Part shown: positions 44,977-57,400 of the stretch, piece after piece
Layout: every line of letters begins with the position of its first letter
How positions within the stretch are numbered: the first letter of the stretch is position 1
Source: Colius striatus
Taxonomy: Eukaryota; Chordata; Aves; Coliiformes; Coliidae
DNA: 64,000 bases
NCBI RefSeq assembly: GCF_028858725.1
Contig: NC_084773.1
Coordinates: 4,950,350-5,014,349 of the forward strand
Direction of reading: 5' to 3'
Program-made: the position numbers and the translations under genes
Notes under the pieces: model-generated
The model's database searches: none
Told to the model about the DNA's origin: nothing
What the model saw: only the letters and a program-made list of their open reading frames with translations

Positions 44977-45483
44977 CTACTGCTCACTGATGCCGTGCTC
45001 CCACGCTACCCGGGCCTGCTCCTCCTTCCCGCCGCTCACCGGCTGGGACGCTTTGCGGTGCAAGGGACGGTGCTTGTCGTCATCTTCGATGATCATCCCC
45101 TCCTCGTTCTCCAGGTTGGGCAGGCGGGAGTGGTAAGGTTTGGGGGGCAGAGCAGGAGGGTCCATGGTGTCCTGAGGAATGACTCCAGACGGAGCGGAGT
45201 GGCTTCGGCACGGCTGCGATTTGAGCGACTCTAGGACATCAGGCTCAGAGAGACTGTACCTGACAGGGAGGTAGGGTGTCTCTAGATCTTCGTCAGTGTT
45301 CCAGGCCTGGCTGGGGACAGAATCCATGGTGTCTGTGCGAGGAGGCGGTTCAGAAGAATGTCCGAAATTGCTCTCGCTCAAGGAAGAGACGCCACTGCTG
45401 GCACTGCCGGACAGAGTGGAGTTACTGCCGTCCAGGCCGGACTGCGGACTGGTGGGTGATGCAGGGATAGGATGAAGAGGGGA
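44977..45483 (-). CDS. DOCK3: DOCK3 terminal coding exon
   Basis: Acceptor CCAAACAG ends at 45484; stop TAG at 44979-44977. It encodes [20 protein letters not shown] and on through [11 protein letters not shown], the PxxP motif [15 protein letters not shown], and ends in WEHGISEQ. It is the conserved DOCK3 C-terminus. Confidence 0.96.
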   Translation of the reverse strand, partial: SPLHPIPASPTSPQSGLDGSNSTLSGSASSGVSSLSESNFGHSSEPPPRTDTMDSVPSQAWNTDEDLETPYLPVRYSLSEPDVLESLKSQPCRSHSAPSGVIPQDTMDPPALPPKPYHSRLPNLENEEGMIIEDDDKHRPLHRKASQPVSGGKEEQARVAWEHGISEQ

Positions 45484-48400
45484 CTGTTTGGAGAGAAACA
45501 AAACCAGGTTACAAGTGACAAAGGAGGCAACGCTGCACCTCGTGTGCCGTTCCCTGTTTCAGCTTTTGACAGTGACGTTAACAACGGTGCGGTTCCATTT
45601 CTGTTCAAAATGTCAATGGTTACTGGTTTGCGTGTGCACTCCCTGACCTGTATGGAAGTAGCTCTCACAGGCACCTGACACCACCAGAGCTGTGAGAGAA
45701 ACAATGGTGGAGGTGATAGTTAGAGTGCCTGAAATCACTGCACGTGATGCAGAGAAGAAAAGTGAAGGGCCTACAACATGCCTAAGTTACTTCCACAGAA
45801 TTCAACTCTGCAATACCTTATGAGCTTTCAGGAGGCTTTCTCATGTGTAAGTTACTAGCATGATTATGAATAGTGCTTCTGTATTCAAAAGCTGCCTGGT
45901 GGGAGTGGAGGAGGGGGATTCCTTCAGGAGCCTATTCTTTTCCTTCTGCATCCCTCTCTGCTCTGCTGCCACTTCCTTTTTACCTTGCGCAACGTCCGTG
46001 CAGGCAGTGCCGGGGGAGCATCGCTGAGCTGGTGATGGAAGGCATCAAAGTGCAGCGAGTAGTGTCCTGGAATGAGACAAGGGTCAGAAACGCAGACTCG
46101 TGCTGCCTCACTGCAGCAAAAAGAGCTGGAATTTTAGACTCTCTAATGCCAGGTAACAGCTCCAAACGCTGGTAACTCCACTCCAACGTAGGGCTTCCTT
46201 TCTGACAGACCCTGTGGAGTGCATCTCTCACACACACAAAAGGCTAACGAGAAGTGCAGTGATAGATTTCCACCTGCCCCTGTTATCGAGGATCTCATGG
46301 CAACAGGCTTGTACACAATGGAAGACTCATTCAGTAGCTTTGTAACCTTGAATTGCTGCTGAAGATGGTCACTGGCAAGAAGCCAGGTCAAGCTTCGACA
46401 CTCACACACCTAATTCTAGCCCCAAAATACACCCAAGCCCTCAGTGTGATAAGGACTGCAGGAAAAGGTGAAGATTTTCAAGGAAAAAATAAACCTGCAA
46501 ACTTTGTCCAGTGCTAACCTAAGCAGATCAGGAAAGACACTGGGGTTTTGTTCCTGATTTGCTTTTACAGGGGGGAAAAGAAAAGCTAAGGTCAGCTTTC
46601 AGGTGGTCTAGATGTCTGTGTGTGACTGCAGGCAGTAGGCACCTGGGCCTTTCCTTACCATGGGGCAGGCTTCGGGGAGGCACTGGTGGGGCCAAGATGC
46701 TCCCAACGTGGGCAGACAGGAATGGCAGGGCCTCGCGGGTTCCGCTGTCTAGGCTCCAGCTACTGGGCGCTGCTGGCACAGCTGAAGGATTGAAACAGAT
46801 TCAACTTGGGTAACAAACAGGGAGTCCAGAGGACTGGCTTTCCCGTGGGCTCTTCAGTAAAGAGACAGATGCTGGGGACTTGATGAAGGGGAGGGACTGA
46901 AGGCATACAAAGACACGGCCTAGTCTACAGCGTGTTAAGCTTGGAAGTTGCTTTGTTAAGGAAGCGAGAGTTAGGCGATTGGAATGTTAGTCTGCCCATC
47001 TCCTCTCTGAGACCCCCTTGGCTCATTTCTAGCAAATCTGAAGAGCAGCAGAACTCTGCTAGGTGCTTTGTTGAAAACGAACTCTCCCTGATGGAACAGC
47101 AGGGTACATCTCAGGTGTGAGCTGTTCTGCTTGGCAGTGAACGGGGACAGAGCAGAAGGAAATGTGCGGCAGAACCCTCATCAACACAGGGAGGCCTGGT
47201 GCTGCAGTACAGGGGTCAAGCAAAGGCTGAATAAAGGATGTGAGGGCAATCACACCTCAACCAGCAGTTGTGATTTTACAGCCCCAATTTACTAAGCTTC
47301 AGAGTCGATCAGGAATTCTAATCACAAAATACATAAAGACAGCAGTTTCGACTCCTTATACGACAAAGCCACCTGATGAGATCGAGTCTCAGGAAGCAGA
47401 GAGAGGAAGGCTTTTCTTTTACATCAGATACGGAGTATGATCTCTGTGAATTTTGACTCTGCATAGAAATAGAAGCTGCTTCTTTCTAACATGAGGATTG
47501 AGAATTCTGTCAACCTTAAACATTATTAAAATGCACCTTCCTTTCTTCCAAACACACTGCAAGAGTTGCTTTATTCTGAGAAGACAGATATGCAGCAATT
47601 GGATGCCTATTTAAAAGCAAATAAGCAATTTCTTCAGATTAGCAAAGAAAAGAAAAACGGAAAACAAAGTAATTTGGTGAGCCTACCAAAGAAAGCTGAG
47701 ATGAAGAGAGCTATTCCCATCTTCAGTTTGGAAAATGGAAGCCTGGAGAAATAAACATGGAGTTTGACATCCAAAGAGGATTTCTCCTTAATTAAAATGC
47801 CTGCAGCCAATTTTGGCACATTTGTTTTCTACAATGACTTTCAAAGATTTGTGGGGCTTTTTTTGTTTGTTTTTTTTCTTCTTAGTTCATGAGCTTAGCA
47901 TGAGCTTAGGCTCACCAAGACCTAAAATCCCCTACAGTAAAAAAAGACCACAACATGACAGCTTCCTGAGACAGAATAAACCCCAAAAAATCAGAAATGT
48001 TGTTTTTAAAGAGAGACCCTGAAACTGAGAAAAGCAAACAGAGAGCACTGGCTAAGAATCTTGCCAGAGGAAGAGGTTCAAAGCAAGGGCTACATCTCAA
48101 CACCAGTAATGTGGCTTCAGATGGATTTCCTGAGCATCCCTGAGCACATGTCAGAGTGCTCTAATTTATACCTGCTGCAACTGCTGTCGAAAGGCTGAAC
48201 CAGAGGGACAAGGTGCATAGCAGTGCCAGCCATGCCAGTCTTTCCTGAAAGACACCAGCATCAAGTGAAATGGAAGGAACAAAACCTGACTTGCTTGGCC
48301 TGTAAAATGCTTGTTGTGTTGCCTTTTTGGGTTTTTCCCATTGAAGAATGGGAAGAACAGAACATGGTTCCCCAGTGCACACTCCATTTATACTTCCTCA

Positions 48401-51400
48401 GTGTTCCCTCATTAATGGTCTTTTGAGTATTTAGTAGTGCTGGAGAGGTCAGATGATTTCAGAGAGTGGCTGTTAAAACCAGTGTTTTACCCAAGATGCT
48501 GCAGGGAGAAGCCTGACCAGGGAGCTCCTACTGCTCTGTCCTAGTCCATCTCTCTCTCTGTTTTCAGTGGCCACGTTTAATGAGCAGGGAAGCTGCATTT
48601 GAACCATTCTGCTCTGGGCAACTGATGTCACTCTGCTGTCAGTGAGAATTACTGAGCACAGCTTCTGACACGGCAAGGAAGGGGGTGGGTAAATTCACAG
48701 GGCATGGCTGTTAAAAACCAAGGCAGATGGCATCCTGAGTCAAAAAGAATGATGAGGGTTCAAGGGCTGCAAAAAATGCCTGGAACCGAATTTGTGCTAC
48801 CAAGCTGGCTGAAGGGCTGGGATTCCTGTCCCACCATCCCTCAGAACACTTACTGATCATCCTCTGCATCTTTCATGGCTTCTTTGGGCCTCTGGAGGGG
48901 ATTCTGTCTTTGATCCCCCTCTCTTGGCACTGCATACTACACTCTTACATAATATTCTCCACAAATACAAATTCAAATATTACTCCTAGACAGGTGGTAC
49001 CTATTTATCTGCCTTCCTTTTCCAGATCTGCCCAGTACAAAGCTCTCATCTCCTCTGTCATCTGTTCAGAGCTCTGGAGATCGAGCTCTCAGTCCCTCAA
49101 CCCCTGGTCTTACTCTCTCTTGTCATCCTTCATTATTGTCATCAAGTCATCATTCTGCCATCTATTCAGGACTGTACCTTAGCTTTTGGTTTCAATCCAG
49201 ACTGCTCTGCAAGGTTGTCACGTTGGTCAAGTGGGGGGATTCTGATTTATTAGAAATCCTAAACCAAAATCTGGCTTTTTTTCCTCCCAAAAAAGATACA
49301 ATTCAGTTCAAGCACTGTCCCTGAAACAACACTGATACAAGTCTAACAGAGTGCATTATGTAGGTCAGACTAGAGACTTGACAGTGTCTCTCCTGGCCTT
49401 AGAAATGTTTGAAGGTACTGTTTTCTCCAGCCATACAGATGATTTGCTTGTTTAGGCAGCCTCCTTGTCTCAGATTTTGCCTCATGAATTTTACCCTCCC
49501 CTGTGTTTTCAGAATGCTTGCCTGTCAGGGAGGTTCTTGAGCCTATGGCTTTGTCCATGGCACCCCTTTCACAAGCTCCACCTTTCCTGTTATACCAAAC
49601 AAACTCACTCTTTCTCTTCTCCGGTGCTTCTTTTTGTTTCTGCAGGGATTCTGTCTATTTATCTCAAAGCAATTAGTTAAAAAAGCATACACTCCTAATG
49701 ATAAAAATCAAACTACCTCAGAGGGAGACTGCGAGAAATGTTAATACTTTGAACAACAAATGCATGTGAAAATAAGAGCAGGACATCCCATTGCTTAAAA
49801 ACACAGCTCCAATCTTGCCCTCTTCTCTCGAATAACTTCTCATTTGTCACTTTGCAGGTTTCTGCTGGATGAAGGTTTTGCAGGATTTGTTTCAGTAACA
49901 GAATGTTAGAACTCAGAAAGCTTTCTGAAATAAAGAGGTTTGGGCATCTCCACCCTCCTGTGAATGATCTGAAATGACTATAGGCTGGCAGAGGGCCCAG
50001 TTAATTAAACTGTTAATTAAAAAAATGTGAGAGAATGCATTCCGCCAGGAAACGTAGAAGCCCATTTGGTACTTGCTGTAGCTTGGCCAGAGCAATAATA
50101 TTTTAGAAGGCATGCATGCTAACTAGGAGACAGAGTACCTTTCTCAGCCACAGACAGGTTGGGGTCACTGCAGGGTTTGCATGGTCCAATCATTTGCTGC
50201 ATCAAGGCGCGCTGGAAATTTGGAGGCTAAGGGAGAAGAAAGTTAGCAAAGGAAAGCAGGGAAAAAAGTTACAGACCAGCTGGTGCAGAGCCCTGTTTGT
50301 TTGTTTTTTAAAGCACAGAAGGCTTTTGAATTAAAGAAAAATCATGGGAACCTTAGGCTGTGTCTACATGAGCAAGTAGTGCAGTGACATTCCAGTGGGT
50401 CTCTGGAGTGTGACAGCGCTGAGGAACCCACAGCTCACACTGCTTGTTCTCTGGAGGAGTTATTCCAAACTAGTCCTAGCCTGACCTTGTGCCCATTATC
50501 AGCTCAAAAGCATCACCTGCTCTTCCAGAGCTTATCTTTTGCTTTGGTTTCCCTGGGAAGAATTCAGTGCACTGACATGAAGTGCACTGTGGTTAGAGTG
50601 AGCATGACCAGGAGATTCCCTTCAAAAGTGAATGCCAGGGCCAGGTTAAAATGCTTACACGTAGGCACACTCTGAAATTTTCCAAAGAAAGTAGCACCTA
50701 CGAGCACAGGTTGTTTGGAGAGCCTGTCTCACTATATTATTTCAGCCTCTCATGGGTTTTGATACCTCCAGAAATCACCATAAAGCTCTTTGGAATCAGC
50801 TTTGAGGCTGGACTGCAGGATGGCCACGGTTCTAGTAAAATGAGCAAGTACAAAAAGGTATGACTGCTTGCACTGGACCAGGACTCAAAGGACACAGCTG
50901 GGAAGCAAGAGAGTCCATTTTCACAGGGTGCCTCTGCAATTTTAACAGTCATTACACTTTGTATTGCTTCACTACCCAAGTGGGTGGCTTTAGGGGGAAA
51001 TTAAGATGAAAAGTTACAGAGTCACAGAATCTCAAGGGCTGGAAGGGACCTTGAAAGCTCATCCAGTGCAACCCCCCTGCCAGAGCAGCACCACCTAGAG
51101 TAGGTCACACAGGAGCTCATCCAGCTGGGTTTGAATGTCTCCAGAGAAGGAGCCTCCACAGCCCATCTGGTCTGCCCCTTCCAGTGCTCCCTCTGAAGGA
51201 AGTTTTTCCTTGTCATTCTTTGGAACCTCTTGTGTTCCAGCTTGTACCTGTTGCCCCTTGTCCTGTCATTGGCCATCACTGAGAACAGCCTGGCTCCATC
51301 CTCCTGACACCCACTGCAAATGACCCCAAATAAGTCATTCCTCCCACAAAGAAAAAGAGAAGCTTTAAGGTGATAAAAAGCAGCAAAATATAAAGTCCCA

Positions 51401-54400
51401 GTTTCAGGTGGTTGAGTGACTTAGAAAAGAACTCTGAAGCGGTACCTGTCCGTTCTCCATGATGGCTGCGGGATACATGGCGCTGCTGGGCCGGTCCCGA
51501 TGGGCTGGCAGCAACATCATCATCTCCCGAGAGTGGCGGTACTTATCTGGTAGAGAGGGAGAGCCTGTAAACAAGTGAGAGCAATCACGTACACGTGACA
51601 AACAACAGCCATGTCTCCGCATGCCCAGGGCTCTAAGTCCTCCTGTGCAATTTGTTCAGATGGATGATCTTACGGGACTCAAGGACACATGGTGCTGAGC
51701 CCACTAAGCGGCTAACTGGTTGCTGGGGTGCACAGCACGAGGATGAAGAAAGAACTGGCTTGTTACAGATACAATTAAGGACATAGCAGGGAGGGTGTCT
51801 AAGATGTGTGCCTCCCTAGTTGGATGTTGCAAAGTGCTGCTTGTTAAAACAAACAGGAAGTGGGCAGCTGTGTGGAATGGGCTGCGACTGTGCTGTGCCT
51901 ACCACTCCCTTGCCCTGTACAGTATTGTAGTTACAGAAATGCCACAAAATGGTGCATTTTAGGACTGAATGTGGAAGAAAGGTAGAAAAGCTTGAGACAC
52001 CATTCAATTAAAGCAGGAAGCTGTGGGAAAATACTTCATTCCTCAGTTCTGGTAGAGATGGCCTGAGGTGGTGTCATTTAGTTGGTGCTAACTTGGTCAG
52101 TTTTGTCTTTATTAAAGGAAACTAAAACCCACCAATAAGCAGAATTTTCTATAAATGTGGGTGGCACTTGGCTTATAATGCCAGTGGGTAATGTGTGATT
52201 GCTACTAAATGTGTGTTGGAATGCTGAGCCATTTGATGACAACAGGAGGTTTGCGAGCGCTCAGAGTTTATGGTAGGAACATGCTCGGCTTAACCGTTGG
52301 TTATGGGTACAGTTGTCATTTCAGATACTATTTCATGTAAAAAGCTTCCTGGGGTGTGGAATTATCCAGGACTCATGTCCTGGAAGTTGTGTGCCATGTA
52401 ACAACATGCCTTCTGATCCCCAACAGCTGACTGGATTTGCCAGCAGAATGACTCTCATTAGTGACTTCCTAAAGTCTGATAGTCCTGATCCATGCACCCC
52501 TCGGGATGTACGATAGTTAGGCAGGAACTGATGTTCTGGAGCTGCTGGAGTGAGCTTTCATTTGCACTGATCACCTCGTTGCGTCACAGACACGCACTGA
52601 ACAGATGGCAGCACAGAGCGCATTACAGAGCCATGCTGGCTTTTGGGGAAGACATGCCCCCTTTTGCAAACTTTCCACGACCACACACATTACCTGAACA
52701 GCACTCCAACATATGAGCAAAGGCATTGGTGCTGGTTAATGCAGCTTTTACCCCAGCAAAAGCAAACATGCAGTTTTTTGGGGGCCGGCGGGGGGCGATA
52801 TTCAGCACACAGTGGAAGGAACAATGTGTCCAGCAGAATGCAGGATAAGGTCCTACAATTGCCACAATTCCATCAGGGGTGTCAGATCCCAGATCGATCT
52901 GCACCCCCACCCCGACATGGACAGCCGCACACTAGCTGCATTCTAGTTCCAAACTCACTTTTTTCCCCAGACATGAAACAGAAACATAATCAGACAACAT
53001 TGTTTGCTCTTATATACAACATCAGCTTGGAAAACACAGTGTTAACACTTTATGCTGAGTCTCTTTTACTCACACGTCACAGATAGTCCTGTTTCTGCGT
53101 GACAAATGGAAGGATGCTGAACTTTCAGGTGTGCCCAGAACTGCAGGGCACAACCTGCACTGTAAACTTTTCCCTTTTATTTCTGTTGTCATCTGTATTC
53201 TTTTATATCCAAGATGCAAACCACCTCTATGTGCCATCAGTTTAGATGGGATTATAGTTTCCACACACCTGACATCTCCTGACCTGAAAGATTCTCACGT
53301 GCTGAATATGGTGGCAAGGTCTAGTTTACAAAACAGCTCTGCTGGTTGGGACCCTGCATTTGTGAACAGATTATGCCAAGTATCCAGTCTGCAAACAAAA
53401 CTGAGTACTGATCCCTCTGAATCGTGGGCCACAGGGGGAGTGGCTATAACTGAAACTTTTATTACTGATCAGGTCTGCTTCTTTGGACAGAGAGAGAGCA
53501 CAATCACCTGGCTCCTCATCTGCAGGGCTTGCTTCTTTTAGCTTGTAGCTGGGTACACTTGATACTATTAATGAGAAAGGAAAACCTGTGCTGAAGCCAG
53601 AGGTAGTTTTTTAATTACGAGAACATTCACCCACTGGTGACAAGTTATTAGTTTTAAGGAATGAAACTGAAAATGTACGTAGTTAAAACTCCAGACTCAA
53701 TGGATCTTTTCTCCTGATTCATCATTCTCATTACTATTACGAGAACAGCTCACTTCTGCACCAAATCTGAACATTTTGGGTTATGATTCTTATGATTCTC
53801 AAGGGTTCCTGCAAAGTGCCGAATAAGCACCATGACTCATTTTCTACACCTTTACAAGCTGGACTGTGCTGAGGAAGCAGCAGGGGTGCCTTTAGAGGTG
53901 AGCCAAGTGTGGAGTGGGAGCTGCTTTCAGAGTACATCGGAGGAGCCCCAGCCATATTTTAAACGAAATTACTGAAAAAAACCACCTCTTTCCAGGCCTT
54001 TTAGCATTACATCTTCTGCTTAAGGAACATGGGCTTACATAATCTTTTAACTCCAGCAAGTTTAGAGCAGTGGCTCACGAGTCACCTCAAATGAAGCCAA
54101 AACAAACTCTGAATTTCTTAGTGATTCTCCAGACAAAAGTGTTGCTTTCTTGGTTCAAGCCAGGTGAAAACTGAGAGAGACATACTTGTTAATCTGAAAA
54201 ACTGAGTAACTATTCATGTCTTTATCATTAGCACAGAATTAGAAAACTCTTCCTGTATTCTGATTACAGTTCTATTTAGGGCTTCTGCTGTAACTTGTGT
54301 CTGTTACAGCTAGTGTAAGGTTTGCTGCTGTAATCTGCTGTTTAATGATATAATAACATGATCAGTCTACTGCCTTGATTACTATCCTTTTGGATTAATG

Positions 54401-57400
54401 GCTTTATTAGCTTTTTTTTTTTTGGACAAGCCAAATAATGTGTTTGTGTTGCTGTTTTAAACGCCAATGAAAGGGTCATTTTTTGGAAGTACAACTGAAA
54501 TTCCTGCTGAGTTTTTAATACATATGGCCATGGCTTCCTTTGGTCTCTAAAGGAACTAATTTATATCACAAAGACACTCGACTCCTCAGAACGGTGCCAG
54601 TAGCTGAGCTCCAGAAAGGACTTGGCAGTTAAACAGAAGGTGGTATAAGTATCTGGATAATGGGATAGTGGTTTTTCCACCTCCACATTAAAGTTTGCCT
54701 CATGAGAGAAGCCTTTAAACATCTGACAAACCCCTAGAAACCCTCGATAACCACACTCAGGTTAAAGCCACAGGTGACAAAGCTGCCGAGTTGATTGAGG
54801 TGGCCTGCATGACATGAATTGTTGGCCCGTGTACACTCCTTCCCCTCTGAAGGGTGGTTAACTGCAGCATCGTGACTATCGTAGCTTTGTTGGCAGTCTC
54901 AGCAGAAAGGCCAAGGGTTGGATGGGTCATGGTGACTGAACTATCCTCTCACCTCTAGAGGTGGTCCCTCCAGGACAGAGATGAGGCACATTGGTGGGGG
55001 CAGCGTGGGGAAGCTTGCACGGCTGCCGCCCATGCTGTATCTGTTCTGTGGATAAATAGAGGGCTTCAGCCTCCAGTGTTGTCAATCCAGCACCTTTCAC
55101 CAGCACTAAATTAAAAAGAATATAAATAAATACCAAAAAAAAAAGGTAAAAGAAATAAAAAAAGGAAGGCAGAGCTGCACATGTCATGGTTGTGAAGTAC
55201 CTCTGCTCCAGCCAGTCATACTGGTCTATCATTTTCACACGCATCAAATTCACCCAAATAAAAAAAACAAATCAAAAGGAAAAATCACCAAGGAGAAAAA
55301 CAAAGCTGTATTATCACAGTGGAACTGAAGTGTTCGTTCTCTTTTCTCTCGTTATGGACAACTTCATTGCAGACAGTGGTGTCAGAATAACCAGAGCAGT
55401 GACTTGCACACTGTGAAACACAGAGAGCACCTGGGACTGTACTGGAAGCGAATATCCCACCATCAGCAGGTGACATCTGAATGCTCTGCTCACCTAACTT
55501 AAAGTGAACAAAACTAGCAGAGAAGAAATGTTGTATCCTAGGCTGTCAAACCATGTTATTAAGGGTGAAGAATAAAATAGAGGGAGACATAAATATATAT
55601 ATTGAAGTATTTTTCAAAGCAATTGCTCCTCTTACTGTTTGTTTCCTCATTTGTGGCCATTCACACTGTCTAGTTCTCATCTCTGGGAGGTGCTGTTGGC
55701 TCATCCATCAGCACCATAATCTGTGTAGCATTCATCACTTTGGTTTCTAAGCAACAGCAAAGAATGCAGTGAAGAGGGAAGTTGGTGATGCCGTGAAGTC
55801 ATCGAGCCCAGAAAGACTGTCACAGCCTGTCACTGTGAGCATTGGGCTTTTAAAGTGGAAAATCACTGGAAACACTATGAGCACCAAAGCCCTCGGATAC
55901 CCCCTAAGATTCAGACCTCCCATGTCAGCTGAGGCACATCCATTTAAGGTCATTGTCCTGACATGAGAGCTCCTGCACTCGGTTCTGGCTTTCTTTCCCT
56001 GCTATGCCAGTTTCATCTGGGGACTTCACTACTGGAATTGTCATTATTTTCCTTCCAGCCCTTGGTAACTAGTGAAGCTATTTGCCTTTATTTGATGATG
56101 TCCACTTTTCACCTCCCTACTCCATCTGATCCTCCAATTAAATCACTCTGATGCACCTGTGTTGTAACAACAGCCAGTCACAATTAAGATTTCAGTGCAA
56201 TATTGAGCAAAAAAGCCCCAATCTGGCCCAAGAAAAAAGGTCTCTCTCTGTCCATAAGGAGATACACAGCTCCCCTGCATGGAAAAAAAGGGCTAAGGTT
56301 TCATTATCAGCCTCCCCCTATGACTACATCCTGGATACCTTCTTCAGATGCCTGTAAAAAGAGGTGAGAAATTTGTCAACCTGCAACTGAGAATCCAAAA
56401 TGAGAGGAAAAAGAAAAAAAAGAAAAAGAATGAAGAGAAGTTACTGAGGTCAGGAGGTTGCACAGAGTGGTTTTGCTTCATCTCTGAGGCTTAGGAAGAA
56501 AATGAATAGCAATATCAAGACCAGCTACTGTAACAAAAAAGGCAATATGAGTACCCCTGGAGTTATGTTTTCCCTTTCTTCGGAGATTTCTCATCAGGGA
56601 AGCCCTTCTTTAACTCCAGGACTTAAAATTCCTGTCTTTCAACATCCATTGTACACAAATGCTTTTGTATACACACATTTCTGCTAAACAGCTTTAAGAC
56701 TTCTTTTGTGCCATAATTTCATTAAAGGTGTAAAACGATATCTCCCCCTCCTTTGTCTTCATGATCTCTCTCTTTCAAGCACCCAACCAAAGACTACTCT
56801 TGTTTTCCTCTAGATTGCCTGCTACAGCTTTGTGGTGGAACAATGGAAACTTATGAAATTCAACTGCCTGGAACCAGCATGTATTAGAGACACATTCCAA
56901 ACACTGCTGAAAAAAAACCCCAACCCATATTAAATCCATTTCTGGAGAATGAAAAACACTTCTTAAGAAATTATTTATGAAGAGGCATTTACAGCTTCAA
57001 AAGAGGAGCAGTGGTGTGTTTCTGTGTAGGTGATCTTTCGCCTGAGAGTCAAGAAGGCTGCCAGGTTTAGGGGATGCCTGCAGGTCCAGTTAACCCTTCA
57101 TTTGGGCCCATCCATTCTTACCTCGAGCACTGGAAGGGGCAGAGTTAATCATCTGGGACGGTGCCGAGTGAGTAGAGCTCAGGCTTGAGGTGGAAGGGCT
57201 AGCCTAGGATAGGGACAAAACAGAGATGTTGGTGACTGAGCACTGGTACCTGGAGTCAGGCCAAACAAGCTGCAGGAGGCAGACAAATCACCAAGAGAGA
57301 ACTGAGCAGATCAGTGTATTAGATATTTACCTGTCTCAGATCACCCAGTGTGGCCTCTGCCTAGGAAACACCTTCAGTGCAGGCCCCTGTTCAGCAGCAC

